Positions 39,159 to 50,127 of a DNA stretch of 64,000 nucleotides are shown here, in pieces (position 1 is the stretch's first letter; each line of letters begins with the position of its first letter). Source of the DNA: Stigmatella aurantiaca (GTDB lineage: Bacteria; Myxococcota; Myxococcia; Myxococcales; Myxococcaceae); assembly GCF_900109545.1 (NCBI RefSeq), contig NZ_FOAP01000001.1, forward strand, positions 248,001-312,000, read 5' to 3'. The position numbers and the translations under genes were made by a program. The notes beneath the pieces are model-generated. The model did no database searches. It saw only the letters and a program-made list of their open reading frames with translations, and was not told the origin of the DNA.

Positions 39159-41480
39159 CAAGGGCTCGCCCGGGGGGCGGGGCTGTCCGTCCGCCTCTTG
39201 CGAGACGGGCTCCTCCGGGTTGCCCAGGGGCAGGTAGCGGCCCGCGGAGGCAGACCACTCCAGCAGCTCCGAGCGCACCATGTCATAGAACCACGCGTGG
39301 AGGCGGACCTGTCCGGACTCCACCTTCTCCCGCATGCCCGGGTAGGTGAGCACGTTCTGCATCTGGGCGAGCGCGCTCTGCTTGGCGGCATCCTCGGGGG
39401 AGCAGTCCTGGGCCAGGTGCTCCAGCACTGGCTCGGCCTCCTTGAGCCAGGAGGCCACGCTGGGCAGCCCCTCCGGCGGCTTCCGGGCAATCAGGGCCGT
39501 CATCGCCCCGCAGGCCGAGTGGCCGCAGACGATGATGTCGGTCACCTTCAACACGTTCACCGCGTATTCGACGGCGCTGGACACGGCGGCCGACGCGGGC
39601 GAGCTGGCCGGGGGCACCAGGTTCCCGACGTTGCGCACGATGAAGAGCTCGCCGGGGTCCGTGGAGGTGATGAGGTTGGGGCTGATGCGGCTGTCGGCGC
39701 AGGTGATGAACAGCGAGTGGGGCGTCTGCCCATGGGCGAGCCGGTCGAAGATGGGCCCATACCGCTGCAGGCTGTCCTGGCGGAACCGCTCCACGCCGTA
39801 CACCAGCCGCTCCCGGACCGAGAGGTAGCCCGTGCCCTGGAGGATGGTGGCCACGTCCGTCTCGGTGAGGGCGAAGAGCGGCTGCAGCGCCTGGCCGTTC
39901 TCCTGGCGGATGAGCACCTGCTGCAGCTCGGGCCGCGGGGCCTGGAGCACGACCTTGATGTTCGCGGCCAGCAGGTCCGTCACCAGCGTGGTCAACATGG
40001 CCGCGCCCGAGGCATCCACCGACGTCACGTCCGACATGTCGATGACGACGCCCCGCGAGGAGCCCTGCTTGATGGCCTGGTCGCGCACCGTCTCCAGCTT
40101 CGAGGAGGACATGAACGTGAGGGGGCCCGTGAGCGCGGCGCGGTAGGCGGCGGGCGTCTCCCGCTGAATCAGGCGGCCCTGGGTCTGGCTGAGCCGCACC
40201 GCGGCGATGGCCAGCGCCGCGAGGATGCCGGCCTGCACGCCCAGGGTGAAGTCCACCAGCACGATGGTGATGAAGGTGACGCCGAAGATGGCCGCGTCCG
40301 TGCGCGACACCTTCCACAGTGCCTTCAGCTCGCGCAGGCGCATCATGCCCAGCGCCAGGAACAGGAGCACGCCGGCCAGCGAGGCGATGGGGATGTAGGC
40401 GATGAAGGGCGCGAAGAGCGCCAGCACGGCCAGCAGCGTCAGGGAGTGGATGATGGAGGAGCGCCGGGTCCGGGCCCCCTCCTGCGCGTTCGTCTTCGAG
40501 CGCACGGCCACGGCCGTGATGGGGATGCCGCCAAACAGCGCCACCACCGCGTTGCCGAGCCCCTGGCCCACCAGCTCCTGATCCGTGTCGTGGCGCAGAT
40601 CCTTGATGACGCGGTTCACGGCCGCCCCGGCGAACAGCGCCTCCAGCGAGCCGAGCGCGTAGACGATGAGCGCGGTGCCCAGCAGCGGCATGAGGTTGCC
40701 CTCCGGCAGGTGCGGCAGCTGCGGGCTGGGCAGGAAGCGGGAGATCTCCCCCACCGTATCGGCCTGCAGGCCCAGCCCCACGTTGATGAGCGCGGAGAGG
40801 GCCACCGCGATGAGCGGCGCGGGCAGCCGGGGCCACACGCGCGGCAGCCCCAGGCACAGGGCCAGCGTCAGCGAGGCCAGCACGAGCGCGCCGGGATGGA
40901 ACTCGTGGATGAGCTGCCCCAGGTGCGTGAGCACCTCCACCACCTGGCCCTCATCCGGCGACACCAGGCCGAAGGCCCGCGGCAACTGCCAGATGAAGAT
41001 GATGGCGCCGATGCCCGCGGTGAAGCCTGCGGCCACCGGCAGGGGCACGAAGCGGACGATGCGCCCCAGGCCGAACATGCCCGTCAGCACCTGGAGGATG
41101 CCCACCACCAGGCCAATGAGGAGCATGCCCCCCAGCCCGTACTGGTACACGGCATTGGCGATGAGCACCGACATGGCCACCGCCGGGCCGCTGATCGTCA
41201 GGGGCGTGCCGCCGAACAGGGCGCACACCACGCCGGCCAGAATGGCCGTCACCATGCCCATGTGGGGCGAGACGCCCGAGGCGAGCGCGATGGCCAGGGT
41301 GAAGGGGATGGCGATGGCGGCCACGGTGAGCCCCGCGCGCAGATCCTCCTTGAGATACTTCGTTGAGAAGAGCGCCTTCCACTCAGGCAAAAGGGAACGG
41401 ATGCCCAGGTCCAGGCGCATCGTGGAGGGGCCCGCGGCCCGCGTTCTTCCGAAGTGCTCTTTCTGCTGCATGGCAGTCAA
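39144..41480 (-). CDS. SulP-family anion transporter fused to STAS and beta-carbonic anhydrase
   Basis: A 778-residue three-part protein. The first ~440 residues are a SulP transporter with about ten membrane segments (TISGPAVAMSVLI, PLPVAAGFTAGIGAIIF). A STAS domain follows (about 450-550, with VVIDMSDVTSVDASGAAML). The last ~200 residues are a beta-class carbonic anhydrase with zinc ligands in CADSR (about 595) and CGHSACGA (about 655). The likely job is bicarbonate uptake with interconversion to CO2. It is divergent from the C39-like gene. Confidence 0.95.
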   Translation of the reverse strand: MTAMQQKEHFGRTRAAGPSTMRLDLGIRSLLPEWKALFSTKYLKEDLRAGLTVAAIAIPFTLAIALASGVSPHMGMVTAILAGVVCALFGGTPLTISGPAVAMSVLIANAVYQYGLGGMLLIGLVVGILQVLTGMFGLGRIVRFVPLPVAAGFTAGIGAIIFIWQLPRAFGLVSPDEGQVVEVLTHLGQLIHEFHPGALVLASLTLALCLGLPRVWPRLPAPLIAVALSALINVGLGLQADTVGEISRFLPSPQLPHLPEGNLMPLLGTALIVYALGSLEALFAGAAVNRVIKDLRHDTDQELVGQGLGNAVVALFGGIPITAVAVRSKTNAQEGARTRRSSIIHSLTLLAVLALFAPFIAYIPIASLAGVLLFLALGMMRLRELKALWKVSRTDAAIFGVTFITIVLVDFTLGVQAGILAALAIAAVRLSQTQGRLIQRETPAAYRAALTGPLTFMSSSKLETVRDQAIKQGSSRGVVIDMSDVTSVDASGAAMLTTLVTDLLAANIKVVLQAPRPELQQVLIRQENGQALQPLFALTETDVATILQGTGYLSVRERLVYGVERFRQDSLQRYGPIFDRLAHGQTPHSLFITCADSRISPNLITSTDPGELFIVRNVGNLVPPASSPASAAVSSAVEYAVNVLKVTDIIVCGHSACGAMTALIARKPPEGLPSVASWLKEAEPVLEHLAQDCSPEDAAKQSALAQMQNVLTYPGMREKVESGQVRLHAWFYDMVRSELLEWSASAGRYLPLGNPEEPVSQEADGQPRPPGEPLLPVS

Positions 41481-41768
41481 ATCCCCCGGCTGGATATGGG
41501 TGGGGGAGCCCCACCTGCCAAGCCAGGACAGCGGCTAAGCCGCGGCGGCCCGAACGTTCGGGCGCTCTGTACCGCCCCTCTGACTGAAATCTTCCAGAAG
41601 GACGGTGAAATCAGCGTTCCGATGGTTTGTGTACAGATTCAGGGCAGTTCCCCTGGATTAATTTGAGTCCATTCAAAGTGCAGGCCGATCGGCAACTTGG
41701 CGGGCGGGGCTCAGAGAATCCGTGAGGTTCAGCGAAGTAGGTCAGGCCTCACCTACGGGAGCCCCTTC
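41481..41768. promoter_or_regulatory. divergent region with nested palindromes before C39-like gene
   Basis: A 288-bp region. Just before the ATG at 41769, GTAGGT (41737-41742), AGGCCT (41744-41749) and ACCTAC (41751-41756) form a near-perfect 20-bp palindrome with one symmetric mismatch. An alternative stem, GTGAGG (41722-41727) with CCTCAC (41747-41752), uses the same right arm and excludes the first. This can be an operator or an RNA switch in the leader. Confidence 0.45.
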
Positions 41769-43025
41769 ATGAGCATTCGCCGCTCGAGCACCAGTGAGTC
41801 GCTGCCGGTCCAAGCCCTTCGGGCGGACGCCGCTGCCCCCCTGCCGCACATCAACCAGCTCCGGCCCAAGGGGGCCGCTTCCTCCCATTACGTCAATGGC
41901 CCCTACAACTGCGCCCCGGCCGTCGTGGCCATGGTGGCGCGCAGCTGGGGCAAGCAGGGCCACCTCAACGACGCGCAGCTCATCAACAGCCTGGGCAAGG
42001 GCGTCGTCACCTCCAAGGGGACGACCCCGGAAGGGGTGGCGCAGATGCTGGGGCGCATCGGCGTGCCCCTGGCCGGCGAGGCCCTGGCGGGCCAGTACAG
42101 CGACGCGGCCCTCAAGCAGCACCTCCAGCAGGGCAACACCCTCATCGCCCAGGTGGGGGTGAATGACCGCGCCACCGGCCAGGACAGCGCGCACTACGTG
42201 CTCATCCACAAGGCCACGGCCGACGGCAACTACGTGGTGTCGGATCCGATGGCGAACAAGCCCTACGTCATCAGCCCCAAGCAGCTCCGCGAGGCGGTGG
42301 GCCGGGCGCCTCCGGACGGTGGCTTGCTCATCCCCGTGGGGGGCCCGGGCAACGCCTCGGCGGCCGCCACCGCCTCGTCCCTGGCCTCCGGGCAGCCCGT
42401 GCCGGCGGAGACGGCGCGGACGGACGCCTTCGTGGGGGCCTCGCGCACCTCGCGCGGCACGGCCGAGATGCCGCTGCCCTCCCTGCTGCCCACGGCGCCT
42501 GCGGCGCGGGGCGAAGGGGCCACCGTGCTTCCCTCGCGGGCCGGGGCGGAGTCCCTGCTCCAGGGGCTGAACACGGCGACGCTCGCGTCCACCACGGGCG
42601 CCTTCGCGGGCAGCCCGGCGGCGTCCGTCCCCCTGGAGGCGCCCGTGCCCGCGGCCTTCTCGGTGCCGGACAACGCGCTGGAGGGCATCGACACGCGCTT
42701 CCACGAGGCCGCGGCGGCCGGGCCGGCGCTGCCCCTGAGCACCGCGGAGCAGCACAACCTGGCCTCGCTCGACATCCGCTATGGGCAGGAGAGCGTGCAG
42801 GCCGCCCCCGTGAAGGAGCAGATCACCTCCCAGGAGCAGAACGTCGAGCAGATCTCCCGCGAGCTGCTCTCGCGCAAGGAGCGCAAGGACCCGGAGCTGA
42901 CCCGGCTCCTGGCCCGGCTCGAGTCCAGCCTGTTCTCCAAGGACCGGCAGGTGCTCAACCGCATCAAGCGTGAGGACTTGAGGGATCCGGGCATCGGCAA
43001 GAAGACCTGGATCGACTCGTTCTGA
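41769..43025 (+). CDS. C39-like papain-fold protein without signal peptide
   Basis: A 418-residue protein. Residues about 25-190 look like a C39-family cysteine peptidase fold: catalytic Cys in NGPYNCAPAVVAMVA, His in SAHYVLIHKA, and Asp/Asn in VSDPMANKPY. There is no signal peptide; the N-terminus is polar (MSIRRSSTSESLP). About 190-330 is disordered Ala/Ser/Pro sequence and the C-terminus (about 345-418) is charged helix. This layout suggests a protein exported by a leaderless system or an intracellular protease. It precedes a TPR kinase gene by 71 bp. Confidence 0.65.
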   Translation: MSIRRSSTSESLPVQALRADAAAPLPHINQLRPKGAASSHYVNGPYNCAPAVVAMVARSWGKQGHLNDAQLINSLGKGVVTSKGTTPEGVAQMLGRIGVPLAGEALAGQYSDAALKQHLQQGNTLIAQVGVNDRATGQDSAHYVLIHKATADGNYVVSDPMANKPYVISPKQLREAVGRAPPDGGLLIPVGGPGNASAAATASSLASGQPVPAETARTDAFVGASRTSRGTAEMPLPSLLPTAPAARGEGATVLPSRAGAESLLQGLNTATLASTTGAFAGSPAASVPLEAPVPAAFSVPDNALEGIDTRFHEAAAAGPALPLSTAEQHNLASLDIRYGQESVQAAPVKEQITSQEQNVEQISRELLSRKERKDPELTRLLARLESSLFSKDRQVLNRIKREDLRDPGIGKKTWIDSF

Positions 43026-43096
43026 GCAGAACCTCCGGCACGCTGGACCCGCCAGTCTCGTGACAGGCAGGCGGGACCGGCTAGTATTTCGAGGCG

Positions 43097-45832
<2,736 letters not shown>

Positions 45833-45852
45833 GCGCCGGGGCTGAAACGCCA

Positions 45853-45882
45853 TGAGGCCGGAACCCGGGGGTTCCAGCCTCA
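45853..45882. terminator. bidirectional hairpin between convergent genes
   Basis: TGAGGC (45853-45858) with GCCTCA (45877-45882) enclosing GGAACC (45860-45865) with GGTTCC (45870-45875) form a two-part stem in the 78-bp gap between the kinase and the STI1-like gene. No T-run. Confidence 0.55.
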
Positions 45883-45910
45883 CGCGCTACTTAGGAATGC
45901 GGGGGGAGAA

Positions 45911-46522
45911 TCAGCCGAGGCTCACGGGGGCCGGGGGGGCGGCGGCCTGGAACTGGCTGGCGCCACCGAACTCCGGGGGAGCGCCCGCGGCCATCGCCTT
46001 CAGGGCCTCGGGGTTCTGGGCCACCTGCTTGAGCAGCTCAGGGTTCTGGGCCAGCTGCTTGAGCATCTCCGGGTTCTCGAGCAGCTGCTTGGCCAGCTCC
46101 GGGTTCTCCTTGAGCAGCTTCATCAGCATCTCGAGCAGGCCGCCCGCGCCGCCCGCCGCGCCACCGGCCTCGCCCGCGCCGCCTGCGCCACCGGCCTCGC
46201 CCGCGCCACCCGCGCCACCCGCCTCACCGCCGCCCGCCGCGCCGCCGGCCTCACCGCCGCCACCGGCCTTCCCGGCCTTGCCCTCGCCGCCCTCGCCCAG
46301 GCCGAGCGCCTCGAGCAGCTTCTTGGAGTCCACGCCCAGCGACTCGCACAGCTTCTTCAGACCCTCCACCGCGCCTTTGACATCTCCCGACTGCAGCTTC
46401 TGGCTGATGTCCGACACCAATCCGTCCAGCTTCTGCGGGGCCTGCGTGGCGCCCGGAGCCTGCGGACGGGAAACATTGGCGATGGAAGGAGCCGCGCCGC
46501 CCTTGATGGAAGAGATGCCCAT
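45911..46522 (-). CDS. Gly/Ala-rich protein with STI1-like NPE decapeptide repeats
   Basis: A 203-residue protein without signal peptide (MGISSIKGGAAPS). A helical segment (33-75) is followed by a Gly/Ala/Glu low-complexity tract (77-128) and then four exact 10-residue repeats starting at N140, N150, N160 and N170 (NPELAKQLLE, NPEMLKQLAQ, NPELLKQVAQ, NPEALKAMAA). The NP-spaced leucine pattern resembles eukaryotic STI1/ubiquilin chaperone-binding motifs. No family was recognised. It is convergent with the TPR kinase. Leaderless and Gly-rich, it could also be a secreted protein. Confidence 0.7.
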   Translation of the reverse strand: MGISSIKGGAAPSIANVSRPQAPGATQAPQKLDGLVSDISQKLQSGDVKGAVEGLKKLCESLGVDSKKLLEALGLGEGGEGKAGKAGGGGEAGGAAGGGEAGGAGGAGEAGGAGGAGEAGGAAGGAGGLLEMLMKLLKENPELAKQLLENPEMLKQLAQNPELLKQVAQNPEALKAMAAGAPPEFGGASQFQAAAPPAPVSLG

Positions 46523-46987
46523 GGTCTGAAACCCTCGTGAGTTGGTGCTGCGGTGGAGGTAGTGAGACTGCTTACTTGGAAGTCAGTGGGTGCGCTTTGG
46601 TTACATTGTCGGAGGCCACCGCAGATTGTTTCCGGGTCCTGATTAAAAATTGGATTTTGAGAGAGGCGGATGCGCTCGCATGCGAAAGCGGCACCGCTGC
46701 TGTACGAAAACCGTAACGAAAACGCAGGGTTTGCCCCACTCCGATGCGGGTGGTGCGGTGCGGCAGGGGGGTCAGGAATGGCAGGGGGGTAGCAAATGAC
46801 TCTCAGCCTGCGTCAGGCGGCTTCCATCCCAACGGGCAGAATCCCACCGCATAAAATTTGTGACCGCAAACAGTCGGCTCCACGAACAAGCAGTCTGTAG
46901 CCGTGCAGTGGGGGCGGGCGGCCGAGCACGAACCGGGGTTCGGCTTCATCCATGCAATGGCTCTCCCTCGCGAAGGGGAGAGAGTCC
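46523..46987. other. 465-bp intergenic region
   Basis: No gene was supported here. It is AT-richer than average around 46640-46660 and 46700-46740. Notable items are a direct repeat GGCAGGGGGGT at 46762-46772 and 46780-46790 (18 bp start to start), a 10-bp palindrome TCGCATGCGA at 46676-46685, and a hairpin over the ribosome site of the next gene (46961-46982). It must hold the promoters of both divergent genes, but no consensus was assignable. Confidence 0.4.
46961..46982 (+). promoter_or_regulatory. hairpin occluding ribosome-binding site
   Basis: CTCTCCC (46961-46967) pairs with GGGAGAG (46976-46982), a 7-bp stem with 8-nt loop. The right arm is the Shine-Dalgarno region 5 nt before ATG 46988, so the stem would block translation until opened. 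Confidence 0.5.
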
Positions 46988-47341
46988 ATGACCAAGTTGC
47001 TGCTCATCGGGTTGGCTGCGCTGAACATCACCACGGCAGAGGTCCAGGACACGGCGGTCTCGTGCACGGCGACGGCGACGGGCCCCACCTTCGGCTTCAG
47101 CGGGCGGATGTACTTCCACTTCGTCACCACGTGCGACGCGCCCGTGGAGAGCATCACCCTCAACGCCACGGTCTCCGGCCCCACGGTCGTCACGGGCTCG
47201 GTGACGTGCACGCAGACGGACCGCTGCACGTTCATGCTGCCGGTGACGTACAAGCGCGGCACCTGGACGTGGACCAACGACAGCGTCTACACGGCCGAGG
47301 GCAGCTCCGTGGAGACGAAGACCATGACGTTCATCCAGTAA
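46988..47341 (+). CDS. small secreted protein
   Basis: A 117-residue protein with a short signal peptide (MTKLLLIGLAALNITTAE). The mature part is beta-rich with four cysteines in two similar patterns (TTCDAP and CTQTDRC) suggesting disulfides. It is possibly an envelope or exported protein of unknown role. The strong ribosome site is buried in a hairpin. It is followed by a STAS-like gene after about 90 bp. Confidence 0.65.
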   Translation: MTKLLLIGLAALNITTAEVQDTAVSCTATATGPTFGFSGRMYFHFVTTCDAPVESITLNATVSGPTVVTGSVTCTQTDRCTFMLPVTYKRGTWTWTNDSVYTAEGSSVETKTMTFIQ

Positions 47342-47433
47342 CCTCGCGCGGCGCGCCGCATCCCGCTCTCTTCGGCCCGGCGCCAGGGTAGACTGCGCGG
47401 CCAGAGACGCGTGTGGATGCAGGGGGCGCCCGA

Positions 47434-47868
47434 GTGAACTCCGCGAACTTCAGCCTGAAGAACGAGCCCTCGGAGCGCACGATCTACCTGCGCATGGGAG
47501 GGTTTTTCGAGGAGCGCGAGATGATGGACTTCATCCGCGTCTACCGCGAGGCGACGGCCTGCTACGGCGGCCAGCCCCACCTGGTGTTGGCGGACATGCG
47601 GCCCATGCGCATCGCCAGCCTGGCGGCGACCCACCGCTTCGGTGAGCTCATTCACGAGGTCCGGCAGCGCGGCGTGGTGTGCTGTGCCCACCTGTCCTCC
47701 TCCACCGTCCAGCGGCTGCAGATCGCCCGGCTCACCCGGGAGCACTCCGGCCCGGGCGATGTGACCATTCACGTCACCACCTGGGAAGAGGCGCGCGCGG
47801 TGCTCGCGGCGGAGCGCCGCCGGTGGATGACGGACGCCGCCAAGACGCCGGTCCCCCGCCGCCCCTGA
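47434..47868 (+). CDS. STAS/SpoIIAA-like protein
   Basis: A 144-residue protein resembling STAS/anti-sigma-factor-antagonist or SpoIIAA-like folds: TIYLRMGGFFEEREMMDFIRVY, PHLVLADMRPMRIA, VVCCAHLSSSTV. It lacks a confident phosphoserine site. The start GTG 47434 was chosen; a GTG 21 bp upstream is also in frame. A hairpin with a T-run 67 bp after the stop is a candidate terminator. Its partner is unknown. Confidence 0.6.
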   Translation: MNSANFSLKNEPSERTIYLRMGGFFEEREMMDFIRVYREATACYGGQPHLVLADMRPMRIASLAATHRFGELIHEVRQRGVVCCAHLSSSTVQRLQIARLTREHSGPGDVTIHVTTWEEARAVLAAERRRWMTDAAKTPVPRRP

Positions 47869-48229
47869 GCCCGGCGCGCCGTGGGTGGGATTGCGGCCGC
47901 CCACCGTTGCGCTTCCCCCCGGCGATGACTTCATTGGCGCCGCGGCGCCGCGTTTTCCTGGCTCAGGCATGTGACAATCCAGGCTGGGGACGTTTCGGGA
48001 CGCAGGACCCTTTCCCTCGGGAAATGGGCCGGAGAGCCGGGTATGATGCGTGAACGTTGTCACCGCCCCGGGCCAGGCCACCAGGGTTCGGACGAATTTC
48101 CTGAAATACCTGGCTTTGCCTGGGGGCCCCAGGTGTGCTGAATAGGATTCAGGGCAACGGTCCGCCACGCCTGTGAGCGGCTTGCCACTCTCCCCCACAA
48201 GGGCTCCCCCCGGAGCCAAGGAGTGCAGC
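47869..48229 (+). other. 361-bp intergenic region
   Basis: No gene was supported. It contains the terminator-like palindrome at 47936-47956, an inverted repeat TTTCCC-TC-GGGAAA at 48011-48024, and a TATGAT -10-like hexamer at 48042-48047 without a good -35. The ribosome site AAGGAG precedes the GTG start of the lipoprotein gene. Confidence 0.4.
47936..47956 (+). terminator. intrinsic terminator candidate
   Basis: GGCGC (47936-47940) with GCGCC (47945-47949) around CGCG, then GCG and four T's (47953-47956). It lies 67 bp after the STAS-like gene. Confidence 0.45.
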
Positions 48230-50029
48230 GTGAACAGCGTGAACAAAAAGGTGAGCAGTCCCAGACATCTTCGGCGGGCCGTGGTGGTGATGACAGCCCT
48301 GCTGGGAGCCTGCGGCTCGGTGGACGAGGGCCAGGGCGGGGCGGTGGAAGCCCCCTCAGGCGCCATCGAGCAGGAGGCGCTGACAGGCGTCACGCTGGGC
48401 ATCGTGGCCGGCAACATCCGCACGGCGGACCCGGAGTTGCTGCCGCTCAGCACGCACGCCGATCAGATCTACTGCGAGTTCAACCAGCTCGGGGCGCAGT
48501 GGGTCCGGATTGACGCGAACCAGATGGACACGGGCACGCCCGTCTACATGTCCATCGTTCAGAAGGCGCACGCCAACAACATCAAGGTCGATGTCGTGGT
48601 GCCCGCGCGCTACTGCGGCTCGGACACGAACCAGGCGGAGATCGACGCGTACACCACCGCCTATGTGAGCCAGCTCAACGCCCTGGCCAACAGCCTCTTC
48701 ACAGGCACAGCGAAGGCGGACGCGTACGAGATTGGCGACGAGCCGAACGTCCAGGACACGGGCTGTCCGGACGGGGTGAGCCGCTACCGCGTGAGCCCCA
48801 ACGCCTTCGCGTGGCTGCTGCGCCGGGTGTGGGAGTGGAAGACGGCCAACAACCGCACCGAAATCATCATCAGCGGCGGCATGCGCAACACCTACCTCAC
48901 CGAGCCGTACTGGACGCCCTTCTTCAACTCCAAGGCGTTCGTGCTGGCCAATGGCTCGAAGCACCGGCCCTTCGACTACTTCGGCATCCACCCGTTCAAC
49001 CCGAACCACCTGGATGTGCAGTGCATCAACACGGGCAGCAGCGCGTGCTTCGGCACGTGGAAGGCCAACATCACCTCGGGGCTGAAGAACGTGGCCACGC
49101 GCGTGAACACCGCCACGGGCAAGACGGACTCGAAGCTGTTCGCCACCGCCTTCGGCCTGCAACTGGCCGAGCCCGTCATCTCGCCGGCCATCGCCTCGTG
49201 CGGCGCCAACAACTGCGTGCTCAACCAGCAGCAGATGGCTGCGGGCATGGATGCTGCGGCCAACGCCCTGGTGGGCAGCGGCGTGACGCCCTTCGGCCTC
49301 TGGTACAAATACCGCGATGACTCCGTGGAGCGCTTCGGTCTGCGCGGGGAGTGGAACGGCAACGCGTACGTGGCCAAGACGCAGGTGTGGAACAAGTACC
49401 GCAACCTGGCGGGCGGCTCGGCGAACACGGACCCGGATGTGTGCTGGGACCTGGGTTACAAGTACTCCGCGCTGACTTTCGACACCAAGGACGCGCGCCG
49501 CACCACCGTCACCTACGAGTGGTTCCTGGACCACTACAAGGCCGAGTGCGCCCCGGGTGAGCGCGTGGTGGGCCTGTCCCGCTCCTCCGCCAACGGTTGG
49601 GCCAGAACGGCGCTGTGCTACACGGATCCCGCCACCGCCCCGCGTTACGAGCACCCCGTCCAGGGCGTGCCCCCCACCGGCTGCCAGTCCCGCTCCATAC
49701 TGGGCGGGGACAACCGCGGCACCACGGCCTCGGGGGATTGGGATTCGGGCTACGCCAAGGTGGAGTGCGGCCTAGACGAGTACGTGGCCGGTGTGGCGCA
49801 GAGCCCGGACAACTTCTTCGCGGGCGTGCTCTGCTGCCCGGCCGCGGGGACCACGCGCAATTCCTGTACCCCGCGCGTCTTCGCCACCCAGGACAACCGC
49901 GAGACGACGGACTTCGGGAACTGGGACACCGCCGGCACCAAGGGCCAGTGTGGCACCGATAGATTCGTGGCCGGTGTGAGCCGCGACGCCAACGGCGACC
50001 CGCACGCGCTGCTGTGCTGCACCCAGTAG
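48230..50029 (+). CDS. glycosidase-like secreted lipoprotein
   Basis: A 599-residue lipoprotein (GTG start, ribosome site AAGGAG, lipobox LLGAC with C28). Residues about 45-390 look like a TIM-barrel glycoside hydrolase: YEIGDEPNV (about 167-175) sits where clan-A enzymes have the NEP acid/base motif, and later TAFGLQLAEP could hold the nucleophile. The last ~180 residues are cysteine-rich beta repeats (GYAKVECGLDEYVAGVAQS and GQCGTDRFVAGVSRD) of a kind seen in myxobacterial surface proteins. The substrate is unknown. Convergent with the SDR gene. Confidence 0.7.
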   Translation: MNSVNKKVSSPRHLRRAVVVMTALLGACGSVDEGQGGAVEAPSGAIEQEALTGVTLGIVAGNIRTADPELLPLSTHADQIYCEFNQLGAQWVRIDANQMDTGTPVYMSIVQKAHANNIKVDVVVPARYCGSDTNQAEIDAYTTAYVSQLNALANSLFTGTAKADAYEIGDEPNVQDTGCPDGVSRYRVSPNAFAWLLRRVWEWKTANNRTEIIISGGMRNTYLTEPYWTPFFNSKAFVLANGSKHRPFDYFGIHPFNPNHLDVQCINTGSSACFGTWKANITSGLKNVATRVNTATGKTDSKLFATAFGLQLAEPVISPAIASCGANNCVLNQQQMAAGMDAAANALVGSGVTPFGLWYKYRDDSVERFGLRGEWNGNAYVAKTQVWNKYRNLAGGSANTDPDVCWDLGYKYSALTFDTKDARRTTVTYEWFLDHYKAECAPGERVVGLSRSSANGWARTALCYTDPATAPRYEHPVQGVPPTGCQSRSILGGDNRGTTASGDWDSGYAKVECGLDEYVAGVAQSPDNFFAGVLCCPAAGTTRNSCTPRVFATQDNRETTDFGNWDTAGTKGQCGTDRFVAGVSRDANGDPHALLCCTQ

Positions 50030-50048
50030 TCCACCCTGGATAGACCGG

Positions 50049-50079
50049 GCAGGGGCCGTGCTGTCTGGACGGCTCCTGC
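50049..50079. terminator. bidirectional terminator hairpin
   Basis: GCAGGGGCCGT (50049-50059) and ACGGCTCCTGC (50069-50079) form an 11-bp stem with one G-T pair, between convergent genes. No T-run. Confidence 0.6.
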
Positions 50080-50127
50080 TCCCCTCGGACCGCGCTCCGC
50101 CCTCCCGGGCGTGAGCGCGGTGCCGTT

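Noticed and set aside
46813-47277. A 154-codon minus-strand frame opposite the small secreted protein
   Set aside because: It overlaps a gene with a signal peptide and a ribosome site; no support of its own.
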